From: JBKEDH01 sp047975295
GTDB lineage: Bacteria > Bacteroidota > Bacteroidia > Flavobacteriales > Flavobacteriaceae
Length of the DNA stretch: 23,846 nucleotides
Reading direction: 5' to 3'
Assembly: GCA_047975295.1 (NCBI GenBank)
Contig: JBKEDH010000052.1
Coordinates: forward strand, 1 to 23,846
Of this stretch, positions 16,194 to 23,797 are shown piece by piece. The notes under the pieces were generated by a model. The model was not told the origin of the DNA. It was given only the letters and a program-made list of their open reading frames with translations, and ran no database searches. The position numbers and the translations under genes are program-made. The first letter of the stretch is position 1. The number at the start of each line of letters is the position of its first letter.

Positions 16194-16266
16194 TGTTTTT
16201 GTGTTTTGTTTTTTTTGAATGATTATAAGGCGAAAATGGTATGGCTCATTTGGTATAAATAACCCG

Positions 16267-16294
16267 AAAACCCCGAAATTGTTTCCGGGGTTTT
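16267..16294. terminator. Rho-independent terminator downstream of uvrA
   Basis: AAAACCCCG at 16267-16275 pairs with CGGGGTTTT at 16286-16294; the inner AAA/TTT can extend the stem with one bulged base. On the minus strand the stem ends in TTTT, so it would stop transcripts from uvrA, about 157 nt after its stop codon. It can also insulate the secreted-protein gene on its left. Confidence 0.8.
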
Positions 16295-16450
16295 GCAGTT
16301 AACTAACTAATAAATTTAATTTCTTAACTTTTTTCTAAAGATTAAGGATGATCTGTTTATATATTCGCAATTAGTATGCCAAAAATAGATTTGTTGGACT
16401 GGTTTTTCGATATAGAACTCGTTTAAACTTTTTCAATTGGCTGAAAATTT

Positions 16451-19234
16451 TTATAGTTTGTCTTTTAAGTATTTACCTGTTATACTATTCTTGTTTTTAA
16501 CAATTTCTTCGGGAGTACCATAAGCCACCAAATTACCGCCATTTTCGCCACCTTCGGGGCCTAAATCGATAATATAATCGGCACATTTTATAAGATCCAA
16601 GTTATGTTCTACTACAATAATGGAATGGCCGTTATCGATTAGGGCATTAAACGAATTAAGTAGTTTTTTAATGTCGTGGAAATGTAGCCCTGTTGTTGGT
16701 TCGTCAAAAATAAACAGCGCTTTCTCCTTTGTAGAGCCCTTACCTAAAAATGTAGCCAACTTAATACGTTGCGCTTCGCCACCGGAAAGGGTAGAAGAAC
16801 TTTGTCCTAATGTTACATAGCCCAGTCCGACATTTTGAAGCGGTTGTAGTTTGTTTTTTATTTTAGATTGGTTGTTTGTGTCGAAAAACGTAATGGCATC
16901 ATCTATGGTAAGGTTTAAAATATCATCTATATTTTTATCGGCAAAGCTAACCTCTAACACTTCTTTTTTAAAGCGTTTGCCTTTACAGGTCTCACATTCT
17001 AAATGCACATCGGCCATAAATTGCATTTCTATGGTTACTTCGCCTTCTCCCTTACAGGTTTCGCATCGGCCACCATCGACATTAAACGAAAAATGTTTGG
17101 CCTGATAGTTTCTTAATTTACTTAATTTTTGTTTGGCAAATAAAGCTCTTATATCATCGTAGGCCTTGATATAAGTGACTGGATTGGAACGTGACGATCT
17201 GCCAATGGGATTTTGATCTACAAATTCGATATGTTTAATATTGCTAAAATTACCATTTAGCTCGGTAAATTGGCCCGATTTATCACTAAACCCGGTTAGT
17301 TTTTTTTGCAGTGAGGGATACAAAATTTTTTTTATCAAAGTACTCTTTCCACTTCCCGAAACACCTGTTACAATGGTTAGGGAGCCAAGCGGAAATTTTA
17401 CATCGATGTTTTTTAAATTGTTTTCTCGGGCACCGATAATATCAACGTGATATTTTGAAGTTCTACGTTTTTTGGGGACTTCAATGTTTAAGGTGTTGTT
17501 TAGGTATTGCGATGTTAAAGATTGCGATTTCAATATCTTGTTGTAATTGCCATAAGCAACAACTTCGCCACCATAGGTTCCTGCTTCTGGACCAATGTCG
17601 ATAATGTCGTCGGCAGCTTTCATAATATCTTCATCATGCTCTACCACAATAACCGTATTGCCCAAATCGCGTAGTTGTTTTAAAACAAAAATCAATTGTT
17701 CGGTATCTTTGGGGTGCAGGCCTATACTGGGTTCGTCTAAAATATACATAGAGCCCACAAGACTGCTGCCAAGCGAAGTGGCCAAGTTAATACGCTGGCT
17801 TTCGCCACCCGAAAGTGTGTTGGAACGGCGATTTAATGTTAGGTAATTTAATCCTACATTAGAAAGAAAAGTCAATCTATTATTTATTTCGGTTAAAAGC
17901 CGCCCCGAAACTTTGGTATCGTGGTCGTTTAGTTTCAAGGTTTTAAAAAAGGAGGCTAATTGTCCCAAGGGCATTTCGACCAAATCGGTTATGGTTACGC
18001 CATTAACTTTAACATAATTAGCTTCTTTGCGTAGGCGTTTGCCGTTGCAGTCTTGGCATTTTGTTTTTCCGCGGTAGCGCGATAACATAACCCTGTTTTG
18101 GATTTTGTATGCTTTTGCTTCAAGCTCGGCAAAGAAGGCATGGAGCCCTTCAAAATACTTGTTGCCATTCCAGATAAGCTGTTTTTGTTCTGCCGTAAGT
18201 TCGAAATACGGTTTGTGTATTGGGAAATTGAACTTATGCGAATTGTTTACCAATTGATCGCGATACCAGCTCATACTTTCTCCCCGCCATGGAAAAATAG
18301 CATTCTCGTAAACCGAAAGTGCTGTATTGGGTACTACTAAATCTTCGTCTATACCAATAATATTACCATATCCTTCGCATTTGGGGCAAGCACCGTACGG
18401 ATTGTTAAAACTGAACAGATGGACATTGGGTTCTAAAAAAAGCATACCATCTAATTCGAATTTATTACTAAAATAATGTTGTTTGCTGTTGGTTACCGTT
18501 TCTATTATACACTCGCCTTTACCTTCAAAAAAAGCAGTTTCGATGGCATCGGCCAAGCGGTTATGGAAATCTTCTTCAATTTTAACAACAATTCTATCGA
18601 CAACCAAAAGAATGGTGTCGCTTTTATCTACATGGTTGGTTTCATCGATTCTTACAACAGTATCGTTAACCTTTATTCGAGAGTACCCCTGTTGTTGCAG
18701 CGTTTTAAGTTTATCTTCGATGGCTCTGCCTTCTTCTAGATAAATTGGCGATAACAGTAATAATTTTTCACGTTCGGGAAATGCTTTAACATAATTTAAA
18801 ACATCGGTTACCGTATCTTTTTTAACCTCGTTGTCCGAAATGGGCGAGTAGGTCTTGCCAATTCTGGCAAAAAGCAGTTTTAGATAATCGTAAATTTCGG
18901 TCGAGGTACCAACTGTAGAGCGTGGATTTGTCGAATTTACTTTTTGTTCAATAGCAATAGCAGGAGCAATTCCTTTAATGTAATCGACTTTGGGCTTGTT
19001 AAGCCGTCCTAAAAACTGTCTGGCATAACTGGACAGGCTTTCCACATAGCGGCGTTGGCCTTCGGCATATAAGGTATCGAACGCCAAGCTCGATTTTCCT
19101 GAACCCGATAAACCTGTAATAACCACCAGCTTATTGCGCGGTATTACAACATCGATATTTTTTAAATTATGAAGGTTTGCACCTTTTATGATAATGTTTT
19201 CTTTAGGATTTACCTCGGAAATATTAGCGACCAT
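16451..19234 (-). CDS. uvrA: UvrABC excinuclease subunit A
   Basis: Damage-recognition ATPase of nucleotide excision repair; a UvrA dimer loads UvrB on lesions. 927 residues from ATG 19234, normal for UvrA. Two ABC ATPase halves are complete: Walker A ITGLSGSGKSSLAFDT with signature LSGGESQRINLA and ILDEPSIGLH, then TGVSGSGKSTLIKK with LSGGEAQRIKLA and IFDEPTTGLH. Zinc-binding cysteine pairs are visible as CPKCEGYG, CQDCNGKRL, and CETCKGEG with CETCKGKRF. An upstream in-frame ATG at 19267 is rejected because a TATCTTTG promoter box lies between the two codons. Single gene, transcribed divergently from the ECF sigma gene, with its terminator at 16267-16294. Confidence 0.97.
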   Translation of the reverse strand: MVANISEVNPKENIIIKGANLHNLKNIDVVIPRNKLVVITGLSGSGKSSLAFDTLYAEGQRRYVESLSSYARQFLGRLNKPKVDYIKGIAPAIAIEQKVNSTNPRSTVGTSTEIYDYLKLLFARIGKTYSPISDNEVKKDTVTDVLNYVKAFPEREKLLLLSPIYLEEGRAIEDKLKTLQQQGYSRIKVNDTVVRIDETNHVDKSDTILLVVDRIVVKIEEDFHNRLADAIETAFFEGKGECIIETVTNSKQHYFSNKFELDGMLFLEPNVHLFSFNNPYGACPKCEGYGNIIGIDEDLVVPNTALSVYENAIFPWRGESMSWYRDQLVNNSHKFNFPIHKPYFELTAEQKQLIWNGNKYFEGLHAFFAELEAKAYKIQNRVMLSRYRGKTKCQDCNGKRLRKEANYVKVNGVTITDLVEMPLGQLASFFKTLKLNDHDTKVSGRLLTEINNRLTFLSNVGLNYLTLNRRSNTLSGGESQRINLATSLGSSLVGSMYILDEPSIGLHPKDTEQLIFVLKQLRDLGNTVIVVEHDEDIMKAADDIIDIGPEAGTYGGEVVAYGNYNKILKSQSLTSQYLNNTLNIEVPKKRRTSKYHVDIIGARENNLKNIDVKFPLGSLTIVTGVSGSGKSTLIKKILYPSLQKKLTGFSDKSGQFTELNGNFSNIKHIEFVDQNPIGRSSRSNPVTYIKAYDDIRALFAKQKLSKLRNYQAKHFSFNVDGGRCETCKGEGEVTIEMQFMADVHLECETCKGKRFKKEVLEVSFADKNIDDILNLTIDDAITFFDTNNQSKIKNKLQPLQNVGLGYVTLGQSSSTLSGGEAQRIKLATFLGKGSTKEKALFIFDEPTTGLHFHDIKKLLNSFNALIDNGHSIIVVEHNLDLIKCADYIIDLGPEGGENGGNLVAYGTPEEIVKNKNSITGKYLKDKL

Positions 19235-19256
19235 ATAATGAAAAAGAATAATCCTG

Positions 19257-19264
19257 CAAAGATA
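19257..19264 (-). promoter_or_regulatory. -7 element of uvrA
   Basis: TATCTTTG on the minus strand matches TAnnTTTG; transcription would start near 19250, 16 nt before ATG 19234. This decides the uvrA start. No TTG is seen at the -33 position, and no LexA-like palindrome was recognised nearby. Confidence 0.5.
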
Positions 19265-19318
19265 CATAAGTATTTCAGCTTAAAAAATGGTCGATGCTCT
19301 AAAAATTTATGTGTTTTC

Positions 19319-19350
19319 TTGCTTTTTAGGAACGATTGTTGTTATATTTG
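19319..19350 (+). promoter_or_regulatory. Promoter of the ECF sigma factor gene
   Basis: TTG at 19319-19321, a 21-nt spacer and TATATTTG at 19343-19350 fit the primary Bacteroidota promoter. The start near 19356 gives an untranslated leader of about 97 nt before ATG 19453, long for this window, and it contains the purine run GGAGAGGAGG at 19419-19428. The gene therefore appears to be read by the housekeeping sigma factor rather than by itself. Confidence 0.6.
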
Positions 19351-19452
19351 GCTTAACGACTACAAAAAATAATTGCCTATTGCATAACATTACTTTTAAA
19401 AATTGTAAACTAACATAAGGAGAGGAGGCTTGTTTTCTTCTTGATAAAAGTA

Positions 19453-20043
19453 ATGACTATGATAAAAGAGGTTAATTCGGATGCTATTTTGGTTAGCAGC
19501 TATATAAGGGGCGACGAAAGTGCCTTGGAGACACTTATAAATAGGCACAAACAAAAAATTTATAGCTTTATTTTTTCGAAAGTTTTGGACAGTGATATTA
19601 CCGACGATATTTTCCAAGATACCTTTATTAAAGTAATCCGAACGTTAAAACGGGGTGCCTATAACGAAGAAGGTAAGTTTTTGCCTTGGGTAATGCGTAT
19701 TTCGCATAATTTGGTAATCGACTATTTTCGAAAGAACAACCGGATGCCTATGTTCGATAATACAAGTGACTTCGATATCTTTTCGGTGTTGAGCGATCCA
19801 GCGTTGAATATTGAATCAAGTATTATAAAAAAACAGGTAGAAACCGATGTTAGGTTGCTGGTGGAAGAACTGCCTTGCGACCAAAAAGAAGTTCTGTTAA
19901 TGCGTATTTATGAGGAATTGAGCTTTAAGGAAATATCCGAAAAAACAGGAGTTAGCATCAATACAGCTTTAGGGCGCATGCGTTATGCCTTAATTAACCT
20001 CAGAAAAATTATAGAAAGCAAGAATATTATTTTGACCAATTGA
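19453..20043 (+). CDS. ECF-type RNA polymerase sigma factor
   Basis: 196 residues from ATG 19453; in-frame alternatives are TTG 19441 and ATG 19459. Region 2 is clear, with DDIFQDTFIKVIRTL and FLPWVMRISHNLVIDYFRK (core binding and -10 recognition). Region 4 is clear, with LPCDQKEVLLMRIYEELS and the HTH FKEISEKTGVSINTALGRM. There is no region 1 or 3, so it is an ECF (group 4) factor. Neither neighbour resembles a FecR-like, ZAS-type or other anti-sigma factor, and no SusC/D or TonB receptor genes are present, so it is not the usual polysaccharide-locus ECF. It is followed 58 nt later by a 48-residue protein. The target regulon is unknown. Confidence 0.93.
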   Translation: MTMIKEVNSDAILVSSYIRGDESALETLINRHKQKIYSFIFSKVLDSDITDDIFQDTFIKVIRTLKRGAYNEEGKFLPWVMRISHNLVIDYFRKNNRMPMFDNTSDFDIFSVLSDPALNIESSIIKKQVETDVRLLVEELPCDQKEVLLMRIYEELSFKEISEKTGVSINTALGRMRYALINLRKIIESKNIILTN

Positions 20044-20101
20044 TACAATAAAGGTTTTTTTGCCACGTTTGTTATTAATAAGTCACCTTAAAATAATAAA
20101 T

Positions 20102-20248
20102 ATGGCAAAAATTTACTCTAAAAATTTTACTAAAAATTCAAACCAAATTACCCCCAAAGAAGAAACTATACGGTTTCTTTTGGATTACTCCAAAGCATTA
20201 AGTGTTATAAATTGCAATAAAAGTAGGTTTGAAATGCTTATTAATTAA
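20102..20248 (+). CDS. Small basic protein of unknown function downstream of the sigma factor
   Basis: 48 residues from ATG 20102 (an in-frame upstream ATG at 20060 adds an unconvincing 14). The sequence is Lys/Asn-rich at first (MAKIYSKNFTKNSNQITPKE), followed by a probable amphipathic helix (ETIRFLLDYSKALSVI) and a short tail ending SRFEMLIN. There is no signal peptide or membrane segment. The open frame, the ATG, the position between sigma gene and a strong terminator, and codon use like its neighbours support a real gene. It could be a small regulator of the sigma factor, but that is inference from position only. Confidence 0.6.
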   Translation: MAKIYSKNFTKNSNQITPKEETIRFLLDYSKALSVINCNKSRFEMLIN

Positions 20249-20254
20249 GCTTAT

Positions 20255-20287
20255 AAAAAGTCCTAAAAGTTATTTTAGGACTTTTTT
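20255..20287. terminator. Perfect bidirectional hairpin terminator overlapping the nth stop codon
   Basis: AAAAAGTCCTAAAA at 20255-20268 pairs exactly with TTTTAGGACTTTTT at 20273-20286 (14-bp stem, 4-nt loop GTTA), with six T residues up to 20287. It ends the sigma/small-protein transcript. On the minus strand the same DNA encodes the last codons and the TAA of nth, so one element serves both convergent genes. Confidence 0.9.
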
Positions 20288-20935
20288 GTTTTTGTAATAA
20301 TCTTTGATTATTGATTTCCGTCCAATAGTTTTTGTAATAATATCCTTATTTAAATCCCAGCCCCTTGCAGGCGAATATTCACGGCCATATACAATAATTT
20401 GAAGGTGTAGATCGTTCCATAAATCTTTGGCAAAAAGTCTTTTGGCATCTTTTTCGGTTTGCGTTACACTTTTGCCATTGCTAAATCCCCAGCGGTACAT
20501 TAAACGGTGTATGTGGGTATCTACAGGAAATGCTGGAACTCCAAAAGCCTGAGACATAACAACACTGGCGGTTTTGTGGCCAACTGCAGGTAAGGCTTCC
20601 AGAGCTTCGAAATTTTTAGGAACTTTGCCATCATGTTTTTTTATTAAAATCTCAGATAAGCCATAAATGCCTTTGCTTTTCATGGGCGATAGTCCGCAGG
20701 GTCTAATAATAGTCTTTATTTCTTCGACCGATAGTTTTACCATATCATAAGGATTATCGGCTTTTGCAAATAAAATAGGCGTTATTTGATTTACCCGAAC
20801 ATCGGTACATTGAGCAGAAAGTAAAACAGCAATCAATAAAGTATAGGGGTCTTTATGGTCTAAAGGTATTGGTACTGTGGGATATATGTTGTTTAAGGTT
20901 TTTACAGCAAATGCAACTTTTTGTTCCTTGGTCAT
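20270..20935 (-). CDS. nth: Endonuclease III (DNA glycosylase/AP lyase) lacking the Fe-S cluster cysteines
   Basis: Base-excision repair glycosylase for oxidised pyrimidines. 221 residues from ATG 20935. The helix-hairpin-helix LPAVGHKTASVVM carries the catalytic Lys121, and PVDTHIHRL carries the catalytic Asp139, so chemistry should be intact. The canonical C-terminal C-x6-C-x2-C-x5-C that binds [4Fe-4S] is absent: after VYGRE the sequence is YSPARGWDLNKDIITKTI. The whole protein has only two cysteines (Cys43 and Cys80), so no standard cluster can form. The 3' end runs into the terminator hairpin. Its promoter (TTG-N20-TAACTTTG) interleaves with that of the divergent peroxiredoxin gene, pointing to linked control of oxidative-damage functions (inference). 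Confidence 0.93.
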   Translation of the reverse strand: MTKEQKVAFAVKTLNNIYPTVPIPLDHKDPYTLLIAVLLSAQCTDVRVNQITPILFAKADNPYDMVKLSVEEIKTIIRPCGLSPMKSKGIYGLSEILIKKHDGKVPKNFEALEALPAVGHKTASVVMSQAFGVPAFPVDTHIHRLMYRWGFSNGKSVTQTEKDAKRLFAKDLWNDLHLQIIVYGREYSPARGWDLNKDIITKTIGRKSIIKDYYKNKKVLK

Positions 20936-20949
20936 AAATTGTATTTTTG
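20921..20949 (+). promoter_or_regulatory. Promoter of the Bcp-type peroxiredoxin gene
   Basis: TTG at 20921-20923, an 18-nt spacer and TATTTTTG at 20942-20949 match the Bacteroidota consensus. The start near 20955 gives a 20-nt leader to ATG 20975. The -33 region lies inside the first codons of nth, and the predicted start coincides with that of the nth promoter on the other strand. Confidence 0.6.
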
Positions 20950-20961
20950 TAGTGAAAGAAG

Positions 20962-20992
20962 CAAAGTTAAGATTATGAAAACATTAAAACAA
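20962..20992 (-). promoter_or_regulatory. Promoter of nth
   Basis: On the minus strand, TTG (20992-20990), a 20-nt spacer and TAACTTTG (20969-20962) match the consensus well. The start near 20956 gives a 20-nt leader to ATG 20935. The -33 element lies within the bcp coding region, so the two polymerase footprints overlap. Confidence 0.6.
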
Positions 20993-21430
20993 GGCGATAA
21001 AGTCCCTAATTTTATAGCCAGGGACGAACAAGGCAATACAATAAATTTAAACGATTATAAAGGCAAGAAGCTCATTGTATTTTTCTATCCTAAGGCCAGC
21101 ACCCCAGGTTGTACGGCCGAAGCCTGTAATTTAAGGGATAATTATACTTTGTTGAAAGATAAAGGATATGAATTGTTGGGCGTAAGTGCCGATAACCAAA
21201 AACGCCAAGCAAATTTTAAAGCAAAAAACAAATTCCCTTTTCCGTTATTGGCCGACGAAGATAAAACGGTTATCAATGCTTTTGGGGTGTGGGGAGCTAA
21301 AAAGTTTATGGGCAGAACGTATGACGGTATCCACAGGAAAACGTTTATAATTGACGAAAACGGAGTAGTAGAGCGGGTTATCGATAAAGTAAAGACCAAA
21401 GACCATGCTGCACAAATATTGGAGGCGTAG
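20975..21430 (+). CDS. bcp: Thioredoxin-dependent peroxiredoxin, Bcp/PrxQ type
   Basis: Reduces hydrogen and organic peroxides with electrons from thioredoxin (cytoplasm). 151 residues from ATG 20975; a longer reading from TTG 20921 is rejected because its first codons contain the promoter. The active site FYPKASTPGCTAEACNLRD has peroxidatic Cys46 in the P-x3-T-x2-C motif and resolving Cys51 five residues on, the atypical 2-Cys arrangement of Bcp. GVSADN, LLADEDKTV and TFIIDENGVV are further family motifs. It is divergent from nth. Downstream, CTTATTT/AAATAAG (21433-21449) could form only a weak 7-bp hairpin. Confidence 0.95.
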   Translation: MKTLKQGDKVPNFIARDEQGNTINLNDYKGKKLIVFFYPKASTPGCTAEACNLRDNYTLLKDKGYELLGVSADNQKRQANFKAKNKFPFPLLADEDKTVINAFGVWGAKKFMGRTYDGIHRKTFIIDENGVVERVIDKVKTKDHAAQILEA

Positions 21431-21579
21431 AACTTATTTAAAAAATAAGCATTAAAAAATGTATATTTCGGGATTCTGGAAAAGTACAAAGTTAAAACAA
21501 GATGTTCAACTTGTTAATTGTTTAAAATAAGATTGATATTTTTTAGTAACTTCAAACCCAACAAAACAATTATGTTTTT

Positions 21580-22968
21580 ATGAAAAAACTCGCATTACAC
21601 TGGAAGATTATAATAGGCATGCTATTAGGAATTGTGTTTGGTTTTATAATGAACGGTATTGATGGAGGGAAAAGCTATGTGACCAACTGGATAGCGCCGT
21701 TCGGTACCATATTTATTAATCTTTTAAAACTTATAGCTATTCCCTTAATATTGGCTTCGCTCATTAAGGGAATCTCCGATTTAAAGGATATTTCAAAAAT
21801 AAAATCCATGGGTTTGCGTACTATTGGTATATACATTGGCACCACTTTGGTAGCTATTGTTATTGGTTTGGCCATAGTTAATATTGTTAAGCCGGGAACC
21901 GGTATGCCACAAGACACCATCGAAAAAATTAAGCTAAAATATCAAAATGATGCCGGTGTTATAGACAAATTGGAAAAGGCCAGTGCGCAACAAGATACGG
22001 GACCTTTGCAGCCATTAGTCGATATTTTTCCAAGTAATATATTTCAGTCGTTTGCCAATGCTTCTATGTTACAGGTTATTTTCTTTGCACTTTTTGTAGG
22101 TATTTGCTTGCTTTTAATACCCGAGGAAAAAGCTAAACCTTTAATTCGTTTTTTCGATTCGCTTAACGAGGTAGTTATGAAAATGGTCGATTTAATTATG
22201 TTGTTTGCACCCTACGCCGTTTTTGCCTTATTGGCCAATGTTATTATTGCTTTCGACGATACCGAAATACTCGTTAAATTGTTGTATTACGCATTATGTG
22301 TGGTAGGTGGGCTTATTTTAATGGTTGGTTTTTATATGATATTGATAAAAGTATATGTTAAAAAGTCACCATTTTGGTTTTTAAAGGCTATAAGTCCGGC
22401 GCAATTGTTGGCCTTTTCAACAAGTTCAAGTGCAGCAACACTTCCTGTAACCATGGAGCGTGTGGAAGAACATGTTGGGGTAGATAAAGAAGTATCTGGT
22501 TTTGTGTTGCCTGTGGGGGCTACGGTTAATATGGATGGCACCAGTTTGTACCAAGGTATTGCAGCAGTTTTTATTATGCAGGTTATTTGGCCGGAGGGGT
22601 TAACATTTTCGCATCAAATAACCATTGTTTTAACCGCTTTATTGGCTTCTATTGGTAGTGCTGCCGTACCAAGTGCCGGTATGGTTATGTTGGTTATTGT
22701 ATTGGAATCGGTTGGATTTCCATCAGAATTATTGCCTATTGGTTTGGCACTTATATTTGCGGTAGATAGGCCTTTGGATATGTGCCGAACAGTAGTGAAC
22801 GTAACAGGAGATGCCACGGTTTCTACGTTGGTGGCAAAATCCTTGGGAAAATTACACGATCCCAAACCAAAAGAGTGGGATGATAATTATGTGAAAGAAA
22901 TAGATACTCAGATAAAAAAAATAAACGAATTAAACGATTCCGAATTAAAGGGACAGGATGGAGAATGA
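21580..22968 (+). CDS. Dicarboxylate/amino acid:cation symporter (DAACS, GltP/DctA-like)
   Basis: 462 residues, inner-membrane transporter for glutamate/aspartate or C4-dicarboxylates driven by Na+ or H+. Features of the family appear in order: the N-terminal scaffold helices, the serine-rich hairpin FSTSSSAATLPVT (about 280), NMDGTSLYQG (about 316, cation and substrate site) and PLDMCRTVVNVTGDA (about 397-410). The Arg in DMCRT marks acidic substrates, the NMDGT motif suggests Na+ coupling, and the Cys beside the Arg replaces the Gly of the archaeal GltPh. The ATG at 21580 is clear. The 149 bp upstream hold no convincing promoter. Its 3' end overlaps the next gene by up to 11 nt, so the two are probably co-transcribed. 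Confidence 0.93.
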   Translation: MKKLALHWKIIIGMLLGIVFGFIMNGIDGGKSYVTNWIAPFGTIFINLLKLIAIPLILASLIKGISDLKDISKIKSMGLRTIGIYIGTTLVAIVIGLAIVNIVKPGTGMPQDTIEKIKLKYQNDAGVIDKLEKASAQQDTGPLQPLVDIFPSNIFQSFANASMLQVIFFALFVGICLLLIPEEKAKPLIRFFDSLNEVVMKMVDLIMLFAPYAVFALLANVIIAFDDTEILVKLLYYALCVVGGLILMVGFYMILIKVYVKKSPFWFLKAISPAQLLAFSTSSSAATLPVTMERVEEHVGVDKEVSGFVLPVGATVNMDGTSLYQGIAAVFIMQVIWPEGLTFSHQITIVLTALLASIGSAAVPSAGMVMLVIVLESVGFPSELLPIGLALIFAVDRPLDMCRTVVNVTGDATVSTLVAKSLGKLHDPKPKEWDDNYVKEIDTQIKKINELNDSELKGQDGE

Positions 22969-23797
22969 TATTATTATGGAAAAGCTGAATATTAAAAAAC
23001 CTGTAGTTTCGATAAATTGGCTGAATGAGCATTTATGTACCGATAAGTTGGTTGTTTTGGACGGAACCATTAATAAAAGTTTCAATACAGAGCAACAACA
23101 AATTCCCGGTGCCCGTTTTTTCGATATTAAAAATGCATTTAGTAATATTTCGGGGCAGTTTCCCAACACGTTCCCATCAATAGAGCAATTTGAATTGGCA
23201 GCACGAAATTTAGGTATTAATTCCGATAGTGCTATTGTGGTTTACGACGATAAAGGTATCTATTCCAGTGCCCGTGTGTGGTGGCTGTTCAAAGCTTTTG
23301 GCTATAATAATGTAGCGGTTTTAAATGGTGGATTTCCCAAATGGACAGAGGTAAATTTACCGACGGAAAACATGTCGCTTTATAAAGGAGAACAAGGGGA
23401 TTTTACCGCAAAAATTCAGTCAAGATATATGAAATTTTTTAACGATATCAAGTTGGTTTCTATAAACAAAACCCACATTATTATCGATGCACGCTCTCGT
23501 AACCGGTTTAATGGTCGGCAACCAGAGCCAAGAGAAGGGCTGCGTTCTGGTAATATACCTCATTCGGTTAATATGCCTTTTACCGATTTATTGGTCGATG
23601 GTAAAGTATTAAAACCAACCAAAATTTTAAAACAAATGTTCAGCACTTTGGTTAAACAAGATGATGCCATTATATTTTCTTGTGGTTCGGGAATTACCGC
23701 CTGCGTACTGGCTTTGGGAGCCGAATTGGTAGGCTACAAAAATATAGCGGTTTATGATGGCTCTTGGACGGAGTGGGGAAGTTTGGTAAAGGCATAA
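22958..23797 (+). CDS. Sulfurtransferase, 3-mercaptopyruvate type (two rhodanese domains)
   Basis: 279 residues from ATG 22958, or 273 from ATG 22976. Two rhodanese domains. The first (about 15-130) is inactive, as usual, with VVYDDKGIYSSARVWWLFK and Asp in place of Cys. The second (about 160-279) has the active loop SCGSGITAC with Cys242. The loop C-G-S-G-[IV]-T is characteristic of 3-mercaptopyruvate sulfurtransferase (SseA) rather than thiosulfate sulfurtransferase, which has C-R-K-G-V-T. It should move sulfane sulfur from mercaptopyruvate to thiols or cyanide in the cytoplasm. The ATG at 22958 overlaps the symporter stop, suggesting translational coupling. A hairpin terminator starts right after the TAA. 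Confidence 0.92.
   Translation: MENDIIMEKLNIKKPVVSINWLNEHLCTDKLVVLDGTINKSFNTEQQQIPGARFFDIKNAFSNISGQFPNTFPSIEQFELAARNLGINSDSAIVVYDDKGIYSSARVWWLFKAFGYNNVAVLNGGFPKWTEVNLPTENMSLYKGEQGDFTAKIQSRYMKFFNDIKLVSINKTHIIIDARSRNRFNGRQPEPREGLRSGNIPHSVNMPFTDLLVDGKVLKPTKILKQMFSTLVKQDDAIIFSCGSGITACVLALGAELVGYKNIAVYDGSWTEWGSLVKA

Larger units (their letters stand above)
16097..16450. other. 354-bp gene-free region between uvrA and the secreted-protein gene
   Basis: No credible open frame. Going left to right it holds four GATTATA motifs (16097-16103, 16172-16178, 16186-16192 and 16221-16227), very AT-rich DNA, a GC-rich hairpin (16267-16294) that terminates uvrA, a TATTTTTG box on the minus strand at 16380-16387, and AT-rich sequence up to the uvrA stop. 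The part left of the hairpin is the upstream region of the secreted-protein gene; no exact TAnnTTTG box was found there. Confidence 0.8.

Noticed and set aside
18476..18743. Two overlapping plus-strand frames of about 86 codons
   Set aside because: Both are antisense shadows within uvrA, whose motifs run continuously on the minus strand.
19235..19267. Longer uvrA beginning at ATG 19267
   Set aside because: The extra 11 residues do not resemble UvrA, and the -7 box at 19257-19264 lies downstream of that codon.
20921..20974. Longer peroxiredoxin from TTG 20921
   Set aside because: The added 18 residues are encoded by the promoter region and by sequence upstream of the predicted transcription start; ATG 20975 matches the Bcp N-terminus.
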